The notes beneath the pieces are model-generated. The model searched no databases, was not told where the DNA came from, and saw only the letters and a list, made by a program, of their open reading frames with translations. A stretch of DNA of 64,000 bases from Pseudoflavonifractor gallinarum (lineage in GTDB: Bacteria > Bacillota > Clostridia > Oscillospirales > Oscillospiraceae), in NCBI RefSeq assembly GCF_014982855.1, contig NZ_JADCKF010000013.1, positions 32,623 to 96,622 on the forward strand. Direction: 5' to 3'. The translations under genes and the position numbers were made by a program. Below are positions 34,519 through 43,797 of this stretch, one piece after another. The stretch's first letter is position 1. Each line of letters opens with the position of its first letter.

Positions 34519-35598
34519 TCAGAGACAGGGGGGAATTTCGTTCCGGTCCCAGGTATATCCCAGTGCCTCCAATGCGGCATCCGAGAGAAGCAGTACCTCC
34601 TCACCGGAGGCGTCCACATGGGCATACTGACCGGGAGAGAGCGTCAATACATTCCAGAAGTGTGGGGCGCCGTCCTTCACACCCTGTACCACCCGGCTCT
34701 CCAGTCCGGTCCGGTCGCACAGCAGCTGGAAGGCCAGGGCCATCCCCTCACTATCGGCCTGGTGCTCCACAAGAGCGTCATAGGCGGTGGAGGCGGTGCC
34801 CGCCGGGGCATCTGTCACCTGCTGGCGGAGCAGGGCGTGGACGGCGCGGCCGCCCTGTGCGCCCGAGAGCTCTCCCAGTGTGTCAGCCAGCAGATCGGCC
34901 TGCCGGAGGAGGCTTTGGCTCTTCTGGCGCAGCTGATCTACCGGAGCGGGATAGGTGAGGAGGATCTCCACAATGCGCTCCTGACTGCTTTCCTGCGGAT
35001 AGAGGGTCACGGTATACTCGGGCATTCCAAAGGCCACCGCCGGGGCGTCGTAATAAGCCTGCTGGATCAGATGGGAGATATGGGCCTCATCCTCTGTAAA
35101 GTAGGCCACCTGGAGGACCACCTCGGGGGAGAAAAGAGAGAGCTGCTCCAAAAGGACCTGGCGGATGGCGCTGCTGCCGGTCACGTTTTTGATGCTCTGG
35201 ATCTGCTCCAGTGTGCGGCGGTAAGTAATGTGGATGGTGGATTCATAGTACTTGACCACCCGCGTGCAGTCGTGCTCGATGTAGTCCACCGCATAGGCGC
35301 CCAGGGGCGCGTCCTTGGCCACCTCCAGGCAGGCGTTGTTGAGATCGGTCTCCACATCGCGGGGGTAGTTGGTCAGACGGATGACCCCGGTCTCCATGCC
35401 CTGATTGACAAAATAGAGCACGTCGTTGACCAGATCCTGATAGGTCTCGGCCTGGAGGACGTTGGAGTCGTCCGCGGTGACCGGATGTTCCGCATGGGGG
35501 GAGACCACCAGATAGCTGCGCTCCAACATGGAGGAACAGCCGCTCAGAGGGACCAGGCCCGCCAGAAGCAGGATAGAGAGGACAAGACGGTTTTTCAC
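34519..35598 (-). CDS. Lipoprotein with degenerate transglutaminase-like domain
   Basis: 359 residues. Lipoprotein signal with LVPLSGC (Cys21). The region 30-250 has no family I recognise. The C-terminal part (about 270-335) looks transglutaminase-like: the helix after the nucleophile (ADSEGMALAFQLL), HFWNVLTL (His313) and YAHVDAS (Asp329). The nucleophile position that is normally Cys in GxCxGxA is Ser283. So it may be a non-catalytic binding or scaffold protein outside the membrane. It is the last gene of a possible operon with the LUD and YitT genes. Confidence 0.7.
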   Translation of the reverse strand: MKNRLVLSILLLAGLVPLSGCSSMLERSYLVVSPHAEHPVTADDSNVLQAETYQDLVNDVLYFVNQGMETGVIRLTNYPRDVETDLNNACLEVAKDAPLGAYAVDYIEHDCTRVVKYYESTIHITYRRTLEQIQSIKNVTGSSAIRQVLLEQLSLFSPEVVLQVAYFTEDEAHISHLIQQAYYDAPAVAFGMPEYTVTLYPQESSQERIVEILLTYPAPVDQLRQKSQSLLRQADLLADTLGELSGAQGGRAVHALLRQQVTDAPAGTASTAYDALVEHQADSEGMALAFQLLCDRTGLESRVVQGVKDGAPHFWNVLTLSPGQYAHVDASGEEVLLLSDAALEALGYTWDRNEIPPCL

Positions 35599-35632
35599 AG
35601 CGGGTCTCCTTTCTCCCGGCCGGGGAAATGGA

Positions 35633-36223
35633 TCAATAGCCCAGAGATTCGCCCACCAAAATCACTTCGGCGTAGGAAATGGCATTGGGCTTGCGCCAGA
35701 GCACGGTGAGGGCCTTACAGATACGCTGGGGGCTGTTGCAGTCATAGCAGCGGTCGCCTTTCACAGCGCAGGGAGTCTGGACGCCCAGCCGCTGGGCATT
35801 CTTGGGGGAGGCGATATTCCGGGCCCGCCACAGGGCCTGTTCAAAGCTGCTCTCCACTTTATTGATGCCCACGATGAGATAGAGCTCTTTGTGGCCGTAG
35901 ATGGTGGAGGCCACCCGGTTGCCGGTGCCGTCGATGTTGATGAGCTCTCCGGTCTCGGCTACGCCGTTGACCGAGGAGAGATAGACCTCCGCTCCGGCAG
36001 CCTGCTCATGGGTGCTCCCCGTCCAGTGGGAGTAGAAGGTATTATGGGTGGGCAGACGGTCCACCAGGCCCATGTCCTTGATGGTCATGGAGCCGCCCAT
36101 GCCGATGGTGCGGCCGTCCAGCTTGGCGTCCAGATAGTCGGCCGCCTCCTTGGCAGTGTCGAAATAGACGGCGTGGAAGCCGTTCTTCTCCAGGTTTTCA
36201 CAGAGTTTCTTGATGTCAGCCAT
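35633..36223 (-). CDS. LUD-domain protein (LutC/YkgG-like)
   Basis: 196 residues with GGAGGAG upstream. The LUD fold (DUF162) is seen in GRTIGMGGSMTIKDMG, ELINIDGTGNRVAS and YLIVGINKV. Near the C-terminus lies a four-cysteine set (C152, C159, C162, C169) that may hold an iron-sulfur cluster. LUD proteins take part in lactate utilisation or are uncharacterised paralogues. No lutA/lutB genes are nearby, so the specific role is open. Confidence 0.85.
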   Translation of the reverse strand: MADIKKLCENLEKNGFHAVYFDTAKEAADYLDAKLDGRTIGMGGSMTIKDMGLVDRLPTHNTFYSHWTGSTHEQAAGAEVYLSSVNGVAETGELINIDGTGNRVASTIYGHKELYLIVGINKVESSFEQALWRARNIASPKNAQRLGVQTPCAVKGDRCYDCNSPQRICKALTVLWRKPNAISYAEVILVGESLGY

Positions 36224-36257
36224 AGGTGAGCTCCTCCTTTGTCAGTCGATACGGATG

Positions 36258-37127
36258 TTACAGGGAATCGTGCTTGTACTCCCGGAAACCGTCTCCCAGC
36301 ACCTCGTGGGCGTTGCAGACGATGAGGAAGGCGGACGGGTCGATCTCCTTGACCATGCGCCGGAGGGGAACGATCTGCTTTTGCTTGAAGGCGCACAGCA
36401 GAACTTTTTTGGGCTCCCCTGACCAGCCGCCCTCCGCGTGGAGGAAGGTCACCCCCCGGTCCATCTCCCGGAAGATGGCCTTGGAGATCTCGTCGGGCTT
36501 GCTGGAGATGATATAGGCCACCTTGGCGCTGTCCAGACCGTAGAGCACCATATCCATCACAGCGGTGGAGATATAGAGGGAGACCACGCCGTACAGGGCG
36601 CTGGACAGGTTGCGGAAGGCCAGGGCCACCGCGGCGATGACCACCAGGTCCACCCCCATGAGGAGCTTACCCATGGGGAGCCAGGAGATCCGGAGCTTGA
36701 GCAGACGGGCAAAGAGATCGGTACCCCCCGTTGTGGCCCCCTGAAGCAGAATGATGGCCAGAGAGAGGCCGATCAGAATGCCGCCGAAGATGGTAGCCAG
36801 CATGGGGTCCATGGGGGAGAAGGGGACGGCCGCATTGAGCAGGTCCACAAAGATGGAAGAGATAAACATGGCGTAGAGAGAGGAGAGCAGCAGATGCCCG
36901 CCCAGCAGACGCCAGCCGAAAAAGAAGAGAGGGACGTTGAGCAGGATCACCAGTACGCCGATGGGCGCCCAGGGGAGGGCGGCGTTGATGATCTGGGCAA
37001 GGCCGGTGATGCCGCCGAAACCGATCTCGTTGGGGGCGTAACACCAGTCAAAGCCCAGAGCATAGGCCGCCGAGGCCACAGTGATCCAGAGATAGGAGAA
37101 AAAAAGCTGACGGGCTTTCTGCTTCAT
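36258..37127 (-). CDS. YitT family membrane protein, second copy
   Basis: 289 residues: a membrane part (about 12-200; YAPNEIGFGGITGLAQIINA) and a C-terminal DUF2179 domain (about 215-285). It is a diverged paralogue of the protein at 18404-19279. It lies 30 bp downstream of the ParC-like gene, so it is probably transcribed with that operon and not from its own leader. Confidence 0.88.
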   Translation of the reverse strand: MKQKARQLFFSYLWITVASAAYALGFDWCYAPNEIGFGGITGLAQIINAALPWAPIGVLVILLNVPLFFFGWRLLGGHLLLSSLYAMFISSIFVDLLNAAVPFSPMDPMLATIFGGILIGLSLAIILLQGATTGGTDLFARLLKLRISWLPMGKLLMGVDLVVIAAVALAFRNLSSALYGVVSLYISTAVMDMVLYGLDSAKVAYIISSKPDEISKAIFREMDRGVTFLHAEGGWSGEPKKVLLCAFKQKQIVPLRRMVKEIDPSAFLIVCNAHEVLGDGFREYKHDSL

Positions 37128-37157
37128 GGGAATTACCTCGTTTCCGTGTCAGACATA

Positions 37158-39401
37158 TCAGAGGATGGAGAGCTGTTCCTCCCCCCGGTCCTCCTCCTTG
37201 AGAAGGGCGCCGGCGGCGGGAAGGGCCCGGGGACGGTAGCGGCTCACCTGAACCACGGTGGTCTCCTCCAGCGGGAGGACCTTTTCCACCTTATATTTGG
37301 GCTTGAGGGTCATGACCGCCACACCCTGGGTGGAGCGGGTGGACTTGGGGGCCAGAACCGAGGTGTGGAAGATCAGGCAGCGGCCCTCACTGGAGAAGAC
37401 GGCCAGCTCCCGGTCCTCGGAAAGCAGCAGCGCGGCGGCCAGGGGAGATTTGTCGGAGTATGCTCCGGTCAGGCGCTTGCGGCGGGTCTGGGTCTTGTAG
37501 GAGGCGAGCTCCACCCGTGCCACCTTGCCGTTTTGGAAGAAGAAGAGCAGGTGCCCGGCGTAGTCGCTGGTGATGCAAGCCCACACCACGCTCTCCCCGG
37601 CGTCCATGCCCAGGCGGGTGGGCAGATACTCGCCAAGGACGCTGGCCTTGGTGTCTGCAAAGTCGGAGAGACGGGTCTTGTAGCACTGCTGCCGGTCGGT
37701 AAAGACCAACAGCTCGTCCCGGTTGTTCCCCTCCCACTGGAGGAAGGGACCGTCTCCCTCCTTGTACTTCTGCTCCCCGCTCATGCGCAGGGACTGAGGG
37801 GTGATCTTCTTGAAGTATCCCTCCAGAGAGAGGAAGGCATGCACCGGATAGTCGGGGATCTCCTCCTCCGGGTCGGGGCGGGTCTCATTGGAGTAGTCGT
37901 AGAGGATCTCGGTGCGGCGGGGGAGGGCATATTTCTTCTTCACCGCCTGGAGCTCCCCGATGATGACCTTTTTGATGCGGGCGGGGTTATCCACCAGATC
38001 CTTCAGGTCGGCGATCTCTTCGGCCAGAGAGCTGGTCTCCTGAGTGCGCTTGAGGATATACTCCTTATTGATGTTGCGCAGCCGGATGTCGGCCACATAC
38101 TCGGCCTGGACGGCGTCGATCCCGAAGCCGATCATCAGGTTGGGGATGACCTCGGAGTCCTCCTCGGTCTCCCGGATGATGCGGATGGCCCGGTCGATGT
38201 CCAGCAGGATCTTCTGGAGGCCCTCCAGCAGGTGGAGCTTTTCCTCCTTCTTTTTCATGACAAAGTAGGTCCGGCGGCGCACGCCTTCCATCCGCCAGGC
38301 GGTCCACTCCTCCAGGATCTCACCCACGCCCATGACCCGGGGCATTCCGCTGATGAGGATGTTGAAGTTGCAGGAATAGGCGTCCTGCAGGGGGGTGGAG
38401 CGGAAGAGCCGGGCCATGAGCTTGTCCGGGTCGGCCCCGCGCTTGAGGTCGATGGTGAGCTTGAGGCCGTTCAGGTCGGTCTCGTCCCGCATGTCGGCGA
38501 TCTCCTTGACCTTGCCCGACTTGATGAGCTCGGCCACCTTGTCCATGATGGCCTCCACCGTGGTGGAGTAGGGGATCTCAAAGATCTCGATGAGGTGCTC
38601 GGACTTGAGATAGCGCCACCGGGCCCGCACCTGGACCGAGCCGCGGCCGGTCTGGTAGATCTGGCGCAGGGTGTTCTCGTCATAGAGCAGCTCACCGCCG
38701 GTGGGGAAATCGGGAGCCTTGAGCAGGGGAAGCAGGTCGCAGCCAGGCTTTTTGAGCCAGGCGATGGTGGCGTCGCACACCTCCCCCAGGTTGAAGCCGC
38801 ACAGGTTGGAGGCCATGCCCACGGCAATGCCCTGGTTGGCGCTCACCAGTACGTTGGGAAAGGTGGTGGGCAGCAGCGCGGGTTCCTGCATGGAGCCGTC
38901 GTAGTTGTCCACAAAGTCCACGGTGTCCTGGTCGATGTCCCGGAAGAGCTCGGCACAGATGGGGTCCAGGCGCACCTCGGTGTACCGGCTGGCCGCCCAG
39001 GCCATGTCCCGGGAGTAGACCTTGCCGAAGTTGCCCTTGGAGTCCACCAGAGGGTGGAGGAGGGCACCATAGCCCCGGGAGAGGCGCACCATGGTGTCAT
39101 AGATGGCCGCATCGCCGTGGGGGTTGAGCTTCATGGTCTGGCCCACCACATTGGCGCTCTTGGTACGGCTCCCCCCCAGCAGCTTCATCTGGTACATGGT
39201 GTAGAGGAGCTTTCGGTGAGAGGGCTTGAAGCCGTCGATCTCCGGGATGGCCCGGGAGACGATGACACTCATGGCGTAGGGCATGTAGTTGAGCTCCAGC
39301 GTCTCGGTGATGGGCTGTTCCAGCACCTCGGGCCGCAGGCCCATGACGTTGGGATTGTTGACTTTTTTGGCCCCGGTGTCCGGAGCTTTCTTTTTGGGCA
39401 T
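37158..39401 (-). CDS. Type IIA topoisomerase subunit A (ParC/GyrA-like)
   Basis: 747 residues. The breakage-reunion domain has AIPEIDGFKPSHRKLLY, the catalytic tyrosine Y140 in AASRYTE, and a coiled-coil gate (about 350-470). A shortened C-terminal region follows, without a clear GyrA-box. With the ParE-like partner it passes DNA duplexes through each other. The pair is separate from the housekeeping GyrAB that must exist elsewhere, so topoisomerase IV or a clostridial paralogue is meant. Its ribosome site lies within the end of the nuclease gene (4-bp gap). Confidence 0.92.
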   Translation of the reverse strand: MPKKKAPDTGAKKVNNPNVMGLRPEVLEQPITETLELNYMPYAMSVIVSRAIPEIDGFKPSHRKLLYTMYQMKLLGGSRTKSANVVGQTMKLNPHGDAAIYDTMVRLSRGYGALLHPLVDSKGNFGKVYSRDMAWAASRYTEVRLDPICAELFRDIDQDTVDFVDNYDGSMQEPALLPTTFPNVLVSANQGIAVGMASNLCGFNLGEVCDATIAWLKKPGCDLLPLLKAPDFPTGGELLYDENTLRQIYQTGRGSVQVRARWRYLKSEHLIEIFEIPYSTTVEAIMDKVAELIKSGKVKEIADMRDETDLNGLKLTIDLKRGADPDKLMARLFRSTPLQDAYSCNFNILISGMPRVMGVGEILEEWTAWRMEGVRRRTYFVMKKKEEKLHLLEGLQKILLDIDRAIRIIRETEEDSEVIPNLMIGFGIDAVQAEYVADIRLRNINKEYILKRTQETSSLAEEIADLKDLVDNPARIKKVIIGELQAVKKKYALPRRTEILYDYSNETRPDPEEEIPDYPVHAFLSLEGYFKKITPQSLRMSGEQKYKEGDGPFLQWEGNNRDELLVFTDRQQCYKTRLSDFADTKASVLGEYLPTRLGMDAGESVVWACITSDYAGHLLFFFQNGKVARVELASYKTQTRRKRLTGAYSDKSPLAAALLLSEDRELAVFSSEGRCLIFHTSVLAPKSTRSTQGVAVMTLKPKYKVEKVLPLEETTVVQVSRYRPRALPAAGALLKEEDRGEEQLSIL

Positions 39402-39405
39402 GGTA

Positions 39406-40632
39406 TCAGTCCTTAATTTTTTGCATCATATATTGCTGCTTTTTGATATACCGCAGTTCGTCTCTTAAAAGAGCATATTGTATCAAACGGCCAAGCAAAT
39501 CCTGTATATCAGAATCTGACATAGTGAACAGATGATCATTCTTCAATGTCCCTAAGGCAACCTTGCCGTCTGCTCCTTTTAGGTAGGGAGCATGGGTAAA
39601 TACGTAGTCAAGCACTTCTTGCTGCTTTACACTGCCGATATTTGAAACGGCCATTCGTCCACCGTGCCAAATGCGCACCTCATTTCGCTGCTGCAAAGCA
39701 TAAGTATCAAGAGTGAGTTCCAAAGACATGTGGTGCTTTTCTTTGTCGTCAATGGAAACTACCAGACTGGAAGCGCCTTTACGAGTTCCCCAATGGGGAT
39801 CATTAGTTGATTTTATTAAGCTAAAAATAGAAAAGCCAATTAATTTTGTGTTGCCATTGACATCAACCATCAACGTACGGTATGGGCCGCTAAAAGTGCC
39901 ACCACCAGCATCTCCGAAAGCAGTATATCGGATACCCTGATCAGCAATCAATCGAAAATCAGCATTAGGAAATCCTGTACAGCGAGTAGATGGGTCCAAA
40001 AGACACTCAGCCAAATTGATAATAAAGGGTACCAGTGATCTGGGGGTATCCTGGCCTACATAATATTGGTTTTTTTGAGCATTATTATATGCTTGATCGC
40101 TACAAAGCTGATCAAATGGTGTGCGCTGATATTTTACAGGAAGATAGTCTTCAGACTTCAAGCCAATTTTTGTACACAGGGTATGATAAGAGGGTAATTG
40201 TGATACTTCTTGATATCGCTGTAGGGAATCATCCCAATAGTCCAGTTGAAAGACATGACCATTTGTTACAGCTGCAAAAGGAGCACCAAGTAATTCAGCA
40301 TAATAATCAACCTGCTCATAAGTTTCAATGGTAATATGGATCTGCGGAGCTTTACATTCCACAACTAAAAGAGGGAGATTATCATAACCATTTACCAAGA
40401 TATCAATACGCCCACGCTTTCCTGGAACAAAGTGGCAAACAGGAACTTCGACAGAAATGGCATCGGTAGGAATTTCCATTTTTTGAGTTAAAAAGGAAAG
40501 AATTTTTTGTCTGACGGTTTCTTCTGGTGTTTTTTTACGTAGACGCTTAGAGACTGGATCAAAATAACAAAGGACGCCATCATTTGACCAAGTTTTTGGG
40601 TCTTTAGTAACGTTTAAGTTAATTTGAAACAT
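39406..40632 (-). CDS. HsdR N-terminal-domain nuclease-like protein
   Basis: 408 residues. The first 130 match the type I restriction HsdR N-terminal (HSDR_N) PD-(D/E)xK domain: EETVRQKILSFL, then GRIDILV and VVECKAP, giving the Asp...Glu-x-Lys metal site. The rest (about 190-408) matches nothing I can name and lacks any helicase motif, so it is not a full HsdR. The DNA is clearly more AT-rich than its neighbours. It is wedged between the two topoisomerase subunit genes, 51 bp after parE and 4 bp before parC, on the same strand. This suggests a horizontally gained gene that keeps the operon intact. Likely DNA-cleaving; target unknown. Confidence 0.75.
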   Translation of the reverse strand: MFQINLNVTKDPKTWSNDGVLCYFDPVSKRLRKKTPEETVRQKILSFLTQKMEIPTDAISVEVPVCHFVPGKRGRIDILVNGYDNLPLLVVECKAPQIHITIETYEQVDYYAELLGAPFAAVTNGHVFQLDYWDDSLQRYQEVSQLPSYHTLCTKIGLKSEDYLPVKYQRTPFDQLCSDQAYNNAQKNQYYVGQDTPRSLVPFIINLAECLLDPSTRCTGFPNADFRLIADQGIRYTAFGDAGGGTFSGPYRTLMVDVNGNTKLIGFSIFSLIKSTNDPHWGTRKGASSLVVSIDDKEKHHMSLELTLDTYALQQRNEVRIWHGGRMAVSNIGSVKQQEVLDYVFTHAPYLKGADGKVALGTLKNDHLFTMSDSDIQDLLGRLIQYALLRDELRYIKKQQYMMQKIKD

Positions 40633-40683
40633 AGCAATCCCTCAATTTATCTATATATCTCGAAGATTCTGACTGTGGAATGA

Positions 40684-42672
40684 TTACGAGATATCCGCCA
40701 GTTCCAGATACTTGTACCCGTTGTCCGCAATGTGGTCCTTCCGGCCCTGGAGGTTGTCCCCCAGCAGCAGGTCAAAGACGGCGGCGGTGCGCTCCACGTC
40801 CTCGGGCATGACCTTGATGAGGCGGCGGGTCTCCGGATTCATGGTGGTGAGCCACATCATGTCCGGCTCATTCTCGCCCAGACCCTTGGAGCGCTGGATG
40901 GAGTATTTCTTGCCCGCCAGCACGCCGTTTACGATCTCACTCTTCTCCGCATCGGAATAGGCAAACCAGGTCTTTTCCTTACAGGTGATCTCATAGAGGG
41001 GGGACTCGGCGATGTAGACATAGCCCCGCTGGATGAGAGTGGGCACCAGTCGGTAGAGCATGGTGAGGATGAGGGTGCGGATCTGGAAGCCGTCCACGTC
41101 GGCATCGGTACAGATGACTACCTTATTCCAGCGGAGATTCATCAGGTCAAAGGCGGCCATATCCTTGGCGTGCTTGTCCTGCACCTCGCAGCCGCAGCCC
41201 AGGACCTTGAGGAGGTCCATGATGATCTCGCTCTTGAAGATCTTGGCGTAGTCGGCTTTCAGACAGTTGAGGATCTTGCCCCGGACCGGCATGATGCCCT
41301 GGAACTCGGCGTCCCGGGAGAGCTTGACCGCGCCCAGAGCCGAGTCGCCCTCCACAATGTACAGCTCCCGCCGCTCCGTGTCTCTGGTACGGCAGTCCAC
41401 GAATTTCTGCACCCGGTTGGCGATGTCCACGCTGCCCGAGAGCTTTTTCTTGATATTGAGCCGGGCCTTCTCCGCACTCTCCCGGGAGCGCTTGTTCACC
41501 AGTACCTGCTCGGCGATCTTCTCCGCGTCGAAGGGGTTCTCGATGAAATAGACCTCCAGCTGGGCCTTGAGGAACTCGGCCATGGCATCCTGCACGAACT
41601 TGTTGTTGATGGCCTTTTTCGTCTGGTTCTCGTAGGAGGTCTGGGTGGAGAAGTTGTTGGAGACCAGGACCAAGCAGTCCTCGATGTCCACCCAGGTGAT
41701 CTTGCTCTCGTTTTTCTGATACTTGTTCTGCTGGCGGAGATAGGCATCCACGCCGGAGACAAAGGCGGATTTGACCGCCTTCTCCGGGGAGCCGCCGTGC
41801 TCCAGCCAGGAGGAGTTGTGGTAGTGCTCGATGACCTGCACCGTGTTGGAAAAACAGAAAGAGACCGAGAGCTTTACCTTATATTCCGGCTTATCCGCCC
41901 GGTCCCGGCCCTTGCGCTCGGTCTGCCAGAAGACGGGCTGGGTCAGGGGAGAGGGACCCGAGAGTTCGTTGACATAGTCCACGATGCCGTTTTCATACTT
42001 GAATTCCGTGGTCTCGAACTTGGAGCCCACCTGATTGCGGAAGCGGAAGGTGACCCCGGCGTTGACCACCGCCTGCCGCTTCATCACGTCCAGATAGTAC
42101 TCCACCGGGATATTGATGTCGGTAAAGACCTCCAGGTCAGGCTTCCAGTGGAAGCGGGAGCCGGTCTTTCGGCCGGAGTAGGGTTCCTTTTTCAGGCCGC
42201 CGATATTCTCGCCCTTTTCAAAGTGAAGGGAGTATTCAAAGCCGTCCCGGTGGATGACGGCGTCAAAGTATTCACTGGCATACTGGGTGGCGCAGGAGCC
42301 CAGACCATTGAGACCCAGGGAGTACTCGTAATTGTCCCCGTCCCCGTTGCCGTACTTGCCGCCGGCATACAGCTCACAGAACACCAGTTCCCAATTGAAT
42401 TTTTGTTCCCGCTCGTTCCAGTCCACCGGACAGCCCCGGCCAAAGTCCTCTACCTCAATGGACTGGTCGGCGTAGCGGGTGACCGTGATGACGGAACCGT
42501 GGCCCTCACGGGCCTCGTCGATGGCGTTGGACAGGATCTCAAAGACGGCATGCTCACAGCCGTCCAATCCGTCCGAGCCGAAAATAACACCGGGACGCTT
42601 GCGGACCCGGTCGGCACCCTTGAGGGCGGATATGGATTCATTGCCATATGTGTTCACACTGGTCTTTGCCAT
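40684..42672 (-). CDS. Type IIA topoisomerase subunit B (ParE/GyrB-like)
   Basis: 662 residues. GHKL ATPase domain with EILSNAIDEA and the glycine-rich LNGLGSCATQYAS, transducer domain, and a TOPRIM domain (YIVEGDSALGAVKL; DADVDGFQI). It provides ATP turnover and metal for the ParC-like subunit. First gene of the parE-nuclease-parC-yitT run. Confidence 0.93.
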   Translation of the reverse strand: MAKTSVNTYGNESISALKGADRVRKRPGVIFGSDGLDGCEHAVFEILSNAIDEAREGHGSVITVTRYADQSIEVEDFGRGCPVDWNEREQKFNWELVFCELYAGGKYGNGDGDNYEYSLGLNGLGSCATQYASEYFDAVIHRDGFEYSLHFEKGENIGGLKKEPYSGRKTGSRFHWKPDLEVFTDINIPVEYYLDVMKRQAVVNAGVTFRFRNQVGSKFETTEFKYENGIVDYVNELSGPSPLTQPVFWQTERKGRDRADKPEYKVKLSVSFCFSNTVQVIEHYHNSSWLEHGGSPEKAVKSAFVSGVDAYLRQQNKYQKNESKITWVDIEDCLVLVSNNFSTQTSYENQTKKAINNKFVQDAMAEFLKAQLEVYFIENPFDAEKIAEQVLVNKRSRESAEKARLNIKKKLSGSVDIANRVQKFVDCRTRDTERRELYIVEGDSALGAVKLSRDAEFQGIMPVRGKILNCLKADYAKIFKSEIIMDLLKVLGCGCEVQDKHAKDMAAFDLMNLRWNKVVICTDADVDGFQIRTLILTMLYRLVPTLIQRGYVYIAESPLYEITCKEKTWFAYSDAEKSEIVNGVLAGKKYSIQRSKGLGENEPDMMWLTTMNPETRRLIKVMPEDVERTAAVFDLLLGDNLQGRKDHIADNGYKYLELADIS

Positions 42673-42721
42673 GGAGTTCTCCTTACCGTGTCAGAATTGG
42701 ATGCGATACATTTTACATTCT

Positions 42722-42751
42722 ATCTTACCCTATTTTCAGGGGAAGTGTCAA
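42722..42751 (-). promoter_or_regulatory. Promoter of the topoisomerase operon
   Basis: Minus-strand TTGACA (42751-42746), 18-bp spacer, TAAGAT (42727-42722). Confidence 0.7.
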
Positions 42752-43087
42752 GAAAAGGGCAGGACGCAACGAGGGCCGCCGCACCGAATGCACTCGGCAC
42801 GGCGGCCCTCCACGGCAGCCTCACCCCTCCGGAGCTGTTCCGGAAGCGGATGGAGCCGTTCGGCCGGACAGGCCGCCGCTCCTTTCGCCTTTCGCCAGAG
42901 GGTACGCGTACCCGGCACCGGCTTAAAAGGAGATGCGTCTGGAAGGCGTTGTCCCTTCTCCGCCTGTCCGAGTGTAGTATGACCGCGGACGCGGAGACCA
43001 TGCGCGGGAAAAACTGGTATAGAACGGTCTCTTTCGGACAAACTGGACATACAGTGGACCAAGAAGTGCACATGGAAAGGAGCGCCT
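42752..43087. other. Gene-free GC-rich region with inverted repeat
   Basis: No credible ORF on either strand. It holds a strong hairpin, GAGGGCCGCCG (42771-42781) with CGGCGGCCCTC (42800-42810), and a smaller TCCGGA/TCCGGA repeat after it. TGG-TATAGA at 43016-43023 could be an extended -10 for the downstream pair. I could not match it to SRP RNA or another known RNA. Confidence 0.4.
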
Positions 43088-43414
43088 ATGCAACGCAAGA
43101 GCGACCGGAAAAGACAGGGGCAGAGACAGGAAGAGCGGCAGGTCCTGCTGGATGCCCTGGAGCGGACCCGGGTCCTTCTGACCCAGGCCCATGGTGATTT
43201 TAATGCCGCGTCCGACCCGGATCTCACCGAGTCCTATATCTATGAGATCAAAGCCCTCCAAGCCAGATACGGCTATCTGCTGCGGCAGATCAAGGAGCTG
43301 AGCGGGGAGGAGCTGACGCAGCCCATGGCCCGTCCGCCGGAGACGAAAAAACGCGACTCCTCCGGCGGGACCCTCCGCCAGGGACCCTGGCGGCCCATTT
43401 CAGCCTACCAATGA
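43088..43414 (+). CDS. DUF2508 (YaaL-like) protein
   Basis: 108 residues, AAAGGAG upstream. A short helical protein with SYIYEIKALQARYGYLLRQI in the middle and a basic start, as in YaaL of Bacillus. Function unknown. It precedes bofA, the same order as yaaL-bofA in Bacillus subtilis. Confidence 0.75.
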   Translation: MQRKSDRKRQGQRQEERQVLLDALERTRVLLTQAHGDFNAASDPDLTESYIYEIKALQARYGYLLRQIKELSGEELTQPMARPPETKKRDSSGGTLRQGPWRPISAYQ

Positions 43415-43460
43415 GAGAACAGCCAGGGCTCTGGCAGAGAACGAATGGGAGGAATGCGCG

Positions 43461-43730
43461 GTGGAATGGATGGTAGAAAATCTGCCTCTGGTCACGCTGG
43501 GGCTGATCTTATTTGTAGTGGCTCTCACGCTGCATAAGACCGTGGGGCGATGTGTGCGCCTGCTGGGACGTACCGGCGTGGGGCTTGCCTTTCTGGCCCT
43601 GTGGAGCCAGGTGGGGGGGATGCTGGGGCTCTCCCTGGGGGTGAATCTCTTCAATGCCCTGGTGCTAGGCCTCCTGGGGATCCCGGGCTTTGGACTACTT
43701 TTGATGATGAACTGGGCCCTGGGGGCATAA
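43461..43730 (+). CDS. bofA: BofA family protein (pro-sigma-K processing inhibitor)
   Basis: 89 residues, nearly all membrane-embedded: two or three hydrophobic segments ending GIPGFGLLLMMNWALG, the BofA C-terminal pattern. In Bacillus BofA holds the SpoIVFB protease inactive in the outer forespore membrane until engulfment is complete. Evidence for spore formation. Confidence 0.85.
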   Translation: MEWMVENLPLVTLGLILFVVALTLHKTVGRCVRLLGRTGVGLAFLALWSQVGGMLGLSLGVNLFNALVLGLLGIPGFGLLLMMNWALGA

Positions 43731-43738
43731 AAGAGAGA

Positions 43739-43785
43739 ATTGGGCGGTGGAGCTGTCAAAATGGCTCCACCGCCCAATGTTTGTT
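43739..43785. terminator. Convergent terminator
   Basis: TTGGGCGGTGGAGC (43740-43753) pairs with GCTCCACCGCCCAA (43764-43777); TGTTTGTTTT follows. Confidence 0.88.
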
Positions 43786-43797
43786 TTATAGAACCGC

